In this document: positions 43,469 to 51,571 of the stretch, one piece after another
How positions within the stretch are numbered: the stretch's first letter is position 1
How the letters are laid out: every line of letters begins with the position of its first letter
From: Nocardia inohanensis NBRC 100128
Lineage (GTDB): Bacteria > Actinomycetota > Actinomycetes > Mycobacteriales > Mycobacteriaceae
Length of the DNA stretch: 64,000 nt
Assembly (NCBI RefSeq): GCF_001612945.1
Contig: NZ_BDBK01000011.1
Span: 124,001 to 188,000 of the forward strand
Direction: 5' to 3'
Made by a program: the position numbers and the translations under genes
The notes under the pieces: generated by a model
Told to the model about the DNA's origin: nothing
The model's database searches: none
The model's input: only the letters and a program-made list of their open reading frames with translations

Positions 43469-45907
43469 TCACACCCGGTCCACGGATTCCACGCGGTCGT
43501 AACCGAGCAGGACGTCGTGGTCCACCGCGCCGTCGGCGACGGCCACCCGGCTGAAGACCGGCGGGTAGCCGCGGGCCATCACCGTGTACCGGCCCTCCTC
43601 CAGGTCGGGGACCGTGTAGCGGCCGGTGTCATCGGTACGGGTGATGGCGATCAGGTCTCCGGCTTCGTCGAGGACGGTGATCTGAGCGTCGGGAACGGCC
43701 CGGCCCGCATCGGTGAGCGCGGCTCCCGCCAACACGGCGCGCGGAGCCAATTCGACGTCGTGGCGCAGCATTCCGCTGTCCGGCACGGTGAGGGCGACGG
43801 CGTTCGGGCGCATATGCTCGGCCACCGCCACCAGGGTGTAGGTGCCGGCCAGCACGCCCCGGCAGGCGAAAGCGCCGTCGGCGGCGGTGACGGCGGAACC
43901 GATCACATCACCGAAAGCGTCGGTGAGGGTGACGGTCGCGTCGGGGAGCGGGGCGCCGCGCCCGGCCGAGCGGACGATGCCGGAGACCTCGCCGGAACCT
44001 ATCAGGGCGATATCGAGTTCGTGCGGGCGGCGGCCCACCGTCACCGAAACGGCCGCCGGTTGATAGCCGTTGGCCGAGACGATCAGGACATAGGTGGCAG
44101 CCCGCGGAACGCCGATGGCGTACACGCCGTCCGATTCACCGATGGCGCGCGAAACCTGGCGGCCGCGTTGGTCGATGAGCGTGAGCACGGCATCGGGGAT
44201 GGGCTGGCCGTCCTCACGATGCACCACGCCGGCGATGGACAGGATGGTGGACTCGGTGAGCGGCTCGTCCTCCGGTTCCGGTTCGGGCTCCGGCTCCGCC
44301 GCGACCTGGGCCACCGGCATCGGCACATCTTGCAGCGGCAGCTCTTTCATGAACATGAGCACCACCGCGCCGACGACCGCCACCGCGGCGGCCACGAGGA
44401 AGACCCCGCCCATGGCATTGGTGAAGCCGGTCAGGATGGGGATGCGCAGTTCGTCGGGGAGGGCGGCCAGACCCGCGGTATCGCTCTCCAGCCCGCCCAT
44501 GCCGCCGGCGTCGAAGCCGGGCGGGAGTGTGCCGCCGAAGGCGTGCAGGATGCGGCCGGGCAGCAGGTTGAACAGGATGGTCAGGAAGATCGCCACGCCG
44601 AGCGTGCCGCCCATCTGGCGGAAGAAGGTGGCGGCGGCGGTGGAGACGCCCATATCCGTGCGCGGCCCGGCGTTCTGGGTGGCGATGACCAGCGTCTGCA
44701 TACAGCCGCCCAGGCCTAAACCGATTACGCCGCAATATAACAGCGGCTGCCAGAGCGGAGTGTCGAAGCGCACCAGGGCGAACAGCACCGAACCGGCCGC
44801 GATCACCAGCGAGCCGAGCACCGGCAGTATCTTGTAGCGGCCGGTGTATTTGGTGACCAGTCCGGCCAGCTGCGCGCCGATCATGATCCCCAGCACCAGC
44901 GGCAGCATGAAAAGCCCGGCGCGCGTAGGTGAATAGCCGCGCACCACCTGGAAGTACAAGGGCACCAGCACGATCGCGCCGAACATGGCGACGCCCACGA
45001 TGAACCCGCCCAGAATAGCCAGGCTGAACGTGCCGCTCTTGAAGAGCCGCAAGGGAATCAGCGCTGAATCCTTCATCAGCAGCTCGACGATGAGGAACAG
45101 CACCAGCCCGGCGGCGGCGATCCCGTAACAGAGCAGGGCCCGCTCCGAGCGCCAGCCCCAGTCCCGGCCCTCCTGGGCGATGATGAGCAACGGCACGGTG
45201 CCCACCGCGAGCGTGATCGCCCCCAGCCAGTCGGTGCGGTGCGGCTGCCGCACGAAGGGCACGTTCAGGACCTTCCCCACCACCAGCAGCGCCAGCACCC
45301 CGATGGGCACGTTCACCAGGAACACCCACCGCCAGCCCGCCAGCCCGAGCAACTGGTCGGCATTGGAGAGCCAGCCGCCCAGGACCGGCCCCAGCACCGT
45401 GGCGATACCGAAGACCATCATGAAATAGCCCTGGTAGCGCACCCTTTCCCGGGGCGGGACGATATCGCCGATAATGGTGAACGCCAGCGACATCAGCCCG
45501 CCCGCACCGATGCCCTGGATGGCCCGGAAGGCGGCCAGCTGGTACATGGAGGTGGCGAATGTGCATGCCACCGAACCGATCACGAACACCCCGATCGCGA
45601 TCAGATACCAGGGTTTGCGGCCGTAGATGTCGGCCAGCTTCCCGTACAGCGGGGTCGCGATGGTGGCGGTGATCAGGTAGGCCGTGGTGGCCCAAGCCTG
45701 CTGGTCGAAGCCGTGCAGGCTGTTGGCGATACGGACGATCGCCACGCTCACGATGTTCTGGTCCAGCGCCGCCAGGAAAACGCCCAGCAGCAACCCGGAC
45801 AGGATGGTCAGGATCTGCCGGTGCGACAGCGTCTCCCCGGCGGGTGGCGGCGGCGGGACGGCCCGCGCCTCGGTGGTATCAAAAGCCTCGGTGGTAACAT
45901 TCGTCAT
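43469..45907 (-). CDS. EmrB/QacA-type MFS exporter fused to carboxypeptidase-regulatory-like repeats
   Basis: An 812-residue fusion. Residues of about 25-545 are a 14-helix DHA2 drug exporter with the proton-antiport motif ALDQNIVSVAIVRIA and the loop GKLADIYGRKPW. After an acidic (EP)n linker, residues of about 580-805 hold three repeats of roughly 75-80 residues of the carboxypeptidase-regulatory (Ig-like beta) type, each with G.P.PDA.VTL and GTY or GRYTV turns. Since the last helix leads to the C-terminus, the side on which the repeats sit depends on helix count; 14 helices would place them in the cytoplasm. The substrate is unknown. Divergent from the deacetylase gene. Confidence 0.88.
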   Translation of the reverse strand: MTNVTTEAFDTTEARAVPPPPPAGETLSHRQILTILSGLLLGVFLAALDQNIVSVAIVRIANSLHGFDQQAWATTAYLITATIATPLYGKLADIYGRKPWYLIAIGVFVIGSVACTFATSMYQLAAFRAIQGIGAGGLMSLAFTIIGDIVPPRERVRYQGYFMMVFGIATVLGPVLGGWLSNADQLLGLAGWRWVFLVNVPIGVLALLVVGKVLNVPFVRQPHRTDWLGAITLAVGTVPLLIIAQEGRDWGWRSERALLCYGIAAAGLVLFLIVELLMKDSALIPLRLFKSGTFSLAILGGFIVGVAMFGAIVLVPLYFQVVRGYSPTRAGLFMLPLVLGIMIGAQLAGLVTKYTGRYKILPVLGSLVIAAGSVLFALVRFDTPLWQPLLYCGVIGLGLGGCMQTLVIATQNAGPRTDMGVSTAAATFFRQMGGTLGVAIFLTILFNLLPGRILHAFGGTLPPGFDAGGMGGLESDTAGLAALPDELRIPILTGFTNAMGGVFLVAAAVAVVGAVVLMFMKELPLQDVPMPVAQVAAEPEPEPEPEDEPLTESTILSIAGVVHREDGQPIPDAVLTLIDQRGRQVSRAIGESDGVYAIGVPRAATYVLIVSANGYQPAAVSVTVGRRPHELDIALIGSGEVSGIVRSAGRGAPLPDATVTLTDAFGDVIGSAVTAADGAFACRGVLAGTYTLVAVAEHMRPNAVALTVPDSGMLRHDVELAPRAVLAGAALTDAGRAVPDAQITVLDEAGDLIAITRTDDTGRYTVPDLEEGRYTVMARGYPPVFSRVAVADGAVDHDVLLGYDRVESVDRV

Positions 45908-46104
45908 GTTTGGGGCCCTTGTCGGTTTTCGTCTTCCCTACCTGCGGTACTCCTCGAAAAACCCTCGCTGTTAAGCAATTCGGCGAGCTTACCCGCGCCC
46001 TATCGCACGCTTGAATTGAACCCACCACGGCCACCGCACGTTTGGCGTAAAAGCGGGCTCGCGCCCGCACGATCGATCACTACCTCGGATACGGATGGTG
46101 CGCG

Positions 46105-47034
46105 GTGAGCAGGGAACTCGTGGTGCTCTCACCCCACTTCGACGACGCGGCACTCGCGGTCGGAGCGCTCGTCGCGGCGCGGGCCGCGGCGGGCCGGCGG
46201 GTGCGGATACTGACCGTGTACACGGCCGGTCCGGACACCGCGGGGCTGACCGGCCGCCGCAGAGCCTTCGGCGACTACGCCGTGCGCCGGGCCGAGGACG
46301 ATCGCGCGCTGGCGCGGCTCGGAGCCGGCGGCATGCGACTGGGATTGCGCGAGCGGCTGTTTCGCGATCCCCCGCTACCCCGGCCCGTGCACATCTTCCG
46401 CACCCCGGAGGATGTGCGCGGGCTCACCGAATGCGATCGCATCCAGCGCGAGATCACCCGCCTGCTCGACGAATCCCCGCGCGCCCAGATCCTCGCGCCC
46501 CTGGGCATCGGCAACCACCACGATCACGTCGAGGTCGCCGTGGCCGCCATGCGCGCCGCCGCTACCCATCCCGACCGCGTCCTGTTCTACGAGGATTTCA
46601 ACGCCCTCTCCGAACTCTGCCGGCGCCACCACCCCGTCTCGCGCACCGCGCCCTTCCCCTGGCAATCCGCCCCCGCCTGGGCCAGCCCGCGCGCGGGCAC
46701 CGGCTTGGAGGCCATGTCCTTCATCCCGCGCGGCCCGTCCGCGCCCGAGCTGGCCGGGCTCTCCCCCGGTCGCGGCGGCGGCAGCTGGTGTGTGCAAACC
46801 CTGCCGGTCCACACCCACGAGGCGGTGCAACTGCGTGCCGTCGCCGAATACCGCAGCCAGCTACCGCTGCTCGGCGGGCCGGCCGCCGTCGCCAAGTTCA
46901 TCCGCCGCGCCCACCGCACGCGCGGCGGTGAGCTCCTCTGGCATCTCTCCCCCGCACGTCCCGCGCGACGCGTCGGCCGGGACGAGGGATTCCGCCGAGC
47001 GCAGGGCGGGCACGAGGTGATCACATGCGAGTGA
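46105..47034 (+). CDS. PIG-L family deacetylase
   Basis: A 309-residue zinc-dependent N-deacetylase of the PIG-L/MshB/LmbE family. The metal motif SPHFDDAAL lies near residues 9-17 and the second motif GNHHDHVEV near 135-143. Such enzymes remove acetyl from GlcNAc-type sugars in mycothiol, GPI and glycopeptide synthesis. It overlaps the following glycosyltransferase gene by 10 bp. The pair may add and then deacetylate an amino sugar on some product. Confidence 0.85.
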   Translation: MSRELVVLSPHFDDAALAVGALVAARAAAGRRVRILTVYTAGPDTAGLTGRRRAFGDYAVRRAEDDRALARLGAGGMRLGLRERLFRDPPLPRPVHIFRTPEDVRGLTECDRIQREITRLLDESPRAQILAPLGIGNHHDHVEVAVAAMRAAATHPDRVLFYEDFNALSELCRRHHPVSRTAPFPWQSAPAWASPRAGTGLEAMSFIPRGPSAPELAGLSPGRGGGSWCVQTLPVHTHEAVQLRAVAEYRSQLPLLGGPAAVAKFIRRAHRTRGGELLWHLSPARPARRVGRDEGFRRAQGGHEVITCE

Positions 47035-48137
47035 TGTTCGTGGCTTCGCCGTTGATCGGGCATCTGTTTCCGATGATGCCGTTGGCCGTCGAGCTGCGGC
47101 GGCAAGGGAATTCGGTGCTGGTCGCCACCGGTGGCGATGCGGTGCGCGCGGTGGACGGGCAGGTGCGGGCCGCCGATGTGGGAGCGGCGCACGGGTACGT
47201 GCGCGGGGCGGCGCGCGGGCTGATGGCGCATCCGCTGCTGGCATTGCGATCCGCGGCGGGATTGGCTGAACCTCGCGGGGCGGCAAGGGTTTTCGCCGCG
47301 ACCAACGCCGCGATGCGGGATGAGTTGACGCGCAAGGCTATCGAGTTCGAGCCGGATGTGGTGGTGCACGAGCCGTTCGCGTCGGTGGCGGCGATCGTGG
47401 CGGCGCGGCTGGGGGTGCCGGCGGTGCTGCACAATATCGCGTTCGACAACGGGAGCCATATCCGGCGCGAGCTGTTGCGGTTGCTGGGTGCGGCGGAGCT
47501 GCCCGAGAGTGCGCTCACACTGTCGGTCTCACCGCCGAGTTTGGTGCGGGTACCGGGGCGGGAACTGCGGTTCACGCCTTATGCCACCGCCGATTCCGTG
47601 ATTCCGGAGTTCCTGCGCGAACCCGCCGGGCGACCGCGAATTCTCGTCACGCGCAGCACCATGCTGGGTGACGGACCCGATGTGATGCTGGCCTCGATAC
47701 TGCGCGCCGCGCCCCGGGTGGATGCCGAGATCGTGATCGTGCGGCCAAATCACCGCGTGGAACGCGCACCCCGGCTGCCCGCCAATGTCCGTACGGTCGG
47801 CTGGACCGATCTGCACAGCGTGCTGCCGCACTGCACCGCCATGGTCAATCACGCCGGGGCGGGATCGGTGTATGCCGCCTTGCGGGCGGGTGTGCCCCAG
47901 CTCGCCACCCCCGCGCCCGGCGACCGGCGCTGGAACGCCCGGCTGGTGCATCGCCGCGGGGTGGGACTCTCGGTGCCCGCATGGCGAATTCGCGCCGCGC
48001 ATCTCACCGCGTTGAGCACCGATCCGGGGCTGGCCGAGGCCGCCCGCGAGGTCGCCGCCGAAATCGCCGCCATGCCCGGGGCCGACCGGGTGGCCGCCGA
48101 ACTCACCGCCTCGATCGCCGAACGCAGCGCGCGATAG
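47025..48137 (+). CDS. GT1 family glycosyltransferase (UGT/Gtf-like)
   Basis: A 370-residue two-Rossmann GT-B enzyme. The N-terminal acceptor half begins MRVMFVASPLIGHLFPMMPLA. The C-terminal donor half carries VGWTDLHSVLPHCTAMVNHAGAGSVYAALRAGVPQLATPAPGDRRWNA, the nucleotide-sugar signature of macrolide- and glycopeptide-type glycosyltransferases. The conserved HGG triad is changed to HAGAGS, which is common. It likely glycosylates a small molecule and is translationally coupled to the deacetylase. Confidence 0.85.
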   Translation: MRVMFVASPLIGHLFPMMPLAVELRRQGNSVLVATGGDAVRAVDGQVRAADVGAAHGYVRGAARGLMAHPLLALRSAAGLAEPRGAARVFAATNAAMRDELTRKAIEFEPDVVVHEPFASVAAIVAARLGVPAVLHNIAFDNGSHIRRELLRLLGAAELPESALTLSVSPPSLVRVPGRELRFTPYATADSVIPEFLREPAGRPRILVTRSTMLGDGPDVMLASILRAAPRVDAEIVIVRPNHRVERAPRLPANVRTVGWTDLHSVLPHCTAMVNHAGAGSVYAALRAGVPQLATPAPGDRRWNARLVHRRGVGLSVPAWRIRAAHLTALSTDPGLAEAAREVAAEIAAMPGADRVAAELTASIAERSAR

Positions 48138-48150
48138 CCGTGCTGCGCGC

Positions 48151-48816
48151 TCAGACCTCCACTTGGGCGTAGAGCGGAATCCCGGTGTGGAAGAAGCGGA
48201 TCAGGCGGCCGATGCGGACGCAGTGGTCGGCGGCGCGGCCGTACTGGTGCGCCAGCATGGCGATATCGATGGCCATGGCGGAACCGTGCGCCCAATCCGG
48301 TGCGGACGCGGCCTCCACCACCTGGGCGCGCAGCCGGTCCAGGGTTTCGTCGTGCGGGACCAGGACCTGATCGCGGGGCGGGTTCTGGGCGGCGATCACA
48401 CGTACCACGGTGGCCACCAGATCGGTGGTCGCGCTGGAGATTTCGGCCAGCTGTGCGATCAGCCCCGGCGGGGCGACGGACTCCGGGTAGCCGCGCATCA
48501 CCGTATCGGCGACCCGGCTCAGCGCCCCGCTCACCGCGAGCAGGTCGTCAGCGATCTGCATGGCCGTCACCACGTGCCGTAGATCGCGGGCCACCGGGGC
48601 CTCCAGGGCCAGCAGAATGACCGAGCGGTCTTCGCATTTGGCGTGCTCGACCTGCACCTGTTCCTCGAAGGCGAAGACCTCGTAGGCGGCGGTGAGATCA
48701 CTGCCCACCAAGGCCGCCGAGGCGCGCTCGGCCGACTCATGGGTCAACCGCGCCATATGCGCCAGCTCATCGGTCAAAGCCATGAGCTCGATGGAGAATT
48801 TCGTCCGCACTCGCAT
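48151..48816 (-). CDS. phoU: PhoU family phosphate uptake regulator
   Basis: A 221-residue all-helical protein made of two PhoU three-helix repeats. It starts MRVRTKFSIELMALTDELAHMARLTHESAERAS and has the characteristic ARDLRHVVTAMQIADDLLAVSGALSRVADTV. PhoU restrains the Pst phosphate transporter and its sensor kinase. No pst genes are in the window, so it is an unlinked copy. The start is ATG 48816. Confidence 0.88.
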   Translation of the reverse strand: MRVRTKFSIELMALTDELAHMARLTHESAERASAALVGSDLTAAYEVFAFEEQVQVEHAKCEDRSVILLALEAPVARDLRHVVTAMQIADDLLAVSGALSRVADTVMRGYPESVAPPGLIAQLAEISSATTDLVATVVRVIAAQNPPRDQVLVPHDETLDRLRAQVVEAASAPDWAHGSAMAIDIAMLAHQYGRAADHCVRIGRLIRFFHTGIPLYAQVEV

Positions 48817-48977
48817 AGTCTGTCCGCCCGCCCGCACAAGTGCACAATATCGCGGCAAAACCGTTCGCTCCGAAGGGCACTCGGTAGTTCGGCCGCCAAA
48901 ATACCTACTGGTCGGAACTAGATGTATCAACCACACCCCGCGCCGACCAGTGCGTCCTGCCCGGAATTCGCCACGCG

Positions 48978-49158
48978 GTGACTGACACCGGGTCCGTGGC
49001 CGACCCCACCAATCCGCCGGCAGCGGCGGGCGAGTCGCTCGACCCGCCAGCCCCCGCGCACAACGAACCCGGCGGGTCGCATGCCGAGCTGGCTGCCGCG
49101 CGCCATGGTGCTCGCACTCGCCCTGCTCGGCCTCTTCGAACTCGCCGACTGGCGCCCC
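48978..49158 (+). pseudogene. Truncated, frameshifted N-terminus of an AI-2E-type transporter
   Basis: A GTG at 48978 opens a Pro/Ala-rich leader (MTDTGSVADPTNPPAAAGES). After about 30 codons the reading frame shifts by one base into PAGRMPSWLPRAMVLALALLG, followed by LFELADW, which resembles the first membrane helix of AI-2E family transporters of Nocardia and relatives. Similarity ends near 49158, just before the end of the EamA pseudogene on the other strand. The remaining 300 or so residues are missing. The family call rests on a short segment and is tentative. Confidence 0.4.
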
Positions 49159-49170
49159 GGCCCATCGGGT

Positions 49171-50046
49171 TCAGGCGGGCGCCGGTTCCTTGATCGCCGC
49201 CTTGGCCCGCGCGGTGCCGAGAATCGAACCCAGGATCACCAGCGGGAACCCGATCGCCATACCGGCGGTGAGCGGTTCGCTCAGCAGCGTCACGCCGATC
49301 ACCAGCGCCACGGCCGGATTGATGTAGGTGATCACGGTCGCGCGCGCCGGACCGACCTCGCCGATCAGGGCGAAGAAGACCACGAACGCCAGCGCCGTGC
49401 AGAGCAGCCCCAGGCCCACCACCGACCAGGTGGCATCGGCCGGATAGTGCTGCGGCGCCTGCCATATCGCGAACGGCAGGTAGATGGCGGCGGCGAAGAC
49501 CAGCGAGACCGTCACCACGCCGATCGGCGGCAGCCCGGTCAGTTTGCGGTCGATGATGATCGGGCCGAAGGCGTAGCCGATCGCACTCACCGCGATGGCC
49601 AGCAGCGCGCCCATATCCGACACCTCGATGTCCAGGCCGACCAGCGCGGCCACGCCCGCGATGCCGATCAACAGGCCGAGCAGGCGGCGGCTGTCGAGCC
49701 GATCGTGCCCCAGCCGCGTCACCACCACCACCGCGATCAACGGCACCGCGGCGATGAGCAGGCCGACCGTCGAACTGCTCAGCGACGTCTCCGCCTTGCC
49801 GATCAGCAGCCACGGGCCGGTGATCTCCACCAGCGTGTAGGCCAGCACCCAGCGCCACTGCCGCAGCACCGGCAGGAAAACCTTGGCTTACAGGGCAATC
49901 GGCAGCAGGACGAGCGCACCCAGGAAGGTGCGGCCGAACGCCACCACCACCGGATCGAAGTCGGTCACCGCGATCCGGATCATGGCGTACGGGATACCCC
50001 AGATGACGCCCATGGCCAGGAAGAGGGCCCAGCCGCGCCTACTCAT
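49171..50046 (-). pseudogene. EamA/DMT transporter interrupted by an in-frame stop
   Basis: From ATG 50046 the frame reads MSRRGWALFLAMGVIWGIPY and on to FLGALVLLPIAL, then hits TAA at 49888-49890. It continues in the same frame as AKVFLPVLRQWRWVLAYTLVEI through nine more membrane segments to the stop at 49171. Together they make a normal ten-helix EamA-type drug/metabolite exporter of about 290 residues. The single nonsense codon falls between helices 2 and 3. Either the gene is dead, or the long 3' part (GTG near 49869) is made separately, which would lack two helices. Confidence 0.85.
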
Positions 50047-50237
50047 CGCCGCTCCCGCACATCCCGCACTCCTTCCGATCCCGCGGAGCGTAAGACACGC
50101 CGCCGACATCCAATGACACTCCGCCGGGCGGCGAATATTCCGGCCGAATCGTCCGATCGCCGCCGCTCCGCGAAGTACTGATGGGGACTACTACGCGTTA
50201 GACGCCCCACCTGTTCCCACCTGATGAGGAGTAGAGG

Positions 50238-51128
50238 TTGCATTCATTGCGTATTCGAGTGGGTGTGCTGCTCGCGATCGGTCTCGTGTTCGGCGGCGCC
50301 GGTCCGGTCGCGGCCGATCCCATCACCGGTCTGCTGCCCGCCCTTCCGCGCACGCAGGCTTCCGCCACCATCACCCCCGCACTCGATTGCGTCCCCTCGC
50401 CCGCACGCCCCGAACCGGTCATCCTGCTCGCCGGATTCGGGGCGGTCGGCGACATCACGGGCACCATCGACCGTCAGATGTCTCTCATCACCGGCGGCAT
50501 CCGCGCCGGCGGAGGCTGCGCCTACCCCTTCGCCTACGGCATCATCGGCCCGCTGCACGCCGCGGCTTCCATCCCCGAATCCGCCTCGCAAATAGCCGTT
50601 TTCGTCGACAAGGTGCTGGCCACGACCGGGGCCGGGCGGGTCGATATAGTCGCTCACTCCTCCGGCGCCCTCGCCGCCGACTACTACCTCAGATTCCTCG
50701 ACGGGGCACCGCACGTCCGCCGCACGGTCCAACTCGCGCCGGTTACCCATGGCACCACCGCCGCCACCCTCACCGCTGGACTGACCTTCCCCCGATACCC
50801 GTACACCCCAGCCGATTTCATCCAATCGCTGGACGCCGAACCCACCCCGCCCTTCCAAGGCGCTCTCGACTGCCTCACCGGGTCCGCCCCCGTTCAACGC
50901 CTGCACGCCACCGGATTCACCGCCCCCGGAGTCGAATACTCGGTCCTGGCAACGAAATTCGACCAGGTTCTCACCCCGCCCGGCGCCGCATCCTTCATCG
51001 ACGAACCCGGCGTACGCAACGATTTCTACGAGGACATAGCCTCCGAAGCCGCCCCCGCCTCCCACGCGACCCTGCCCATGCAACCCGCCGCGGCCGCCTG
51101 GGTATTGGATCGGCTGTACGGCGAGTAG
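50238..51128 (+). CDS. Secreted alpha/beta hydrolase lipase
   Basis: A 296-residue exported lipase of the bacterial LipA/EstA class. A signal peptide ending near AAD precedes the fold. The nucleophile elbow is VAHSSGALA, with PVILLAGFG as the oxyanion strand and DFYEDIASEAAPASHATLP containing the likely catalytic His. The start is TTG 50238, supported by GAGGAG 5-6 nt upstream. It probably hydrolyses acylglycerols or similar esters outside the cell. Confidence 0.85.
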   Translation: MHSLRIRVGVLLAIGLVFGGAGPVAADPITGLLPALPRTQASATITPALDCVPSPARPEPVILLAGFGAVGDITGTIDRQMSLITGGIRAGGGCAYPFAYGIIGPLHAAASIPESASQIAVFVDKVLATTGAGRVDIVAHSSGALAADYYLRFLDGAPHVRRTVQLAPVTHGTTAATLTAGLTFPRYPYTPADFIQSLDAEPTPPFQGALDCLTGSAPVQRLHATGFTAPGVEYSVLATKFDQVLTPPGAASFIDEPGVRNDFYEDIASEAAPASHATLPMQPAAAAWVLDRLYGE

Positions 51129-51152
51129 CACCCTCCGCGTTCGGTATTCACC

Positions 51153-51509
51153 TCAGTCGAACCATTCCTCCTTACCCGCCTCGATGAGTTCACCGAGCAG
51201 GGTTCGGTCCGAAAACGCTTGGCGCAGATGGGCACCCAATTGGCGGAGCGCGGCCTCATCCTCGCCGTAGGCCACGAAGGTGCCGGCTTCGGGGTCGAAG
51301 CCCATCCGGCCCTCGAGTTCGGGCGCGCGGAGCCGGACGATCACTTCGGCCACGCCGGTCCAGCTGTAGCCGTTGCCCTCATGGCCGCGAGCGGTGAAGA
51401 CGTCGTCCACTTCGATCATGTGGGTGTCGCTCAGCATCAGGCAGAAGGAGCCCGGTCTGTGGTCGTACTCGAAGAAGCGCAGGGGCGCGTAGGTTTCGCG
51501 GTCGGTCAT
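51153..51509 (-). CDS. Imm51-like immunity family protein
   Basis: A 118-residue cytoplasmic protein with the pattern APLRFFEYDHRPGSFCLML, DDVFTARGHEGNGYSWTGVAEV and YGEDEAALRQLGAHLRQAF, which I recognise as the Imm51 (immunity 51) family of polymorphic toxin systems. No toxin gene is adjacent: the neighbours are a lipase and the HrpB helicase. It may be a stand-alone protective or housekeeping relative. The ATG at 51509 opens the conserved region. Confidence 0.75.
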   Translation of the reverse strand: MTDRETYAPLRFFEYDHRPGSFCLMLSDTHMIEVDDVFTARGHEGNGYSWTGVAEVIVRLRAPELEGRMGFDPEAGTFVAYGEDEAALRQLGAHLRQAFSDRTLLGELIEAGKEEWFD

Positions 51510-51571
51510 GGGGTGGACTCTACGAAACCGGTCCGACAAGCGGCGGCGAAGGCCGTCGGCACGCTGATCGG

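Noticed and set aside
46105..48137. Mycothiol biosynthesis (MshA/MshB) pair
   Set aside because: The glycosyltransferase has UGT/Gtf-type motifs (HAGAGS) rather than the GT4 pattern of MshA.
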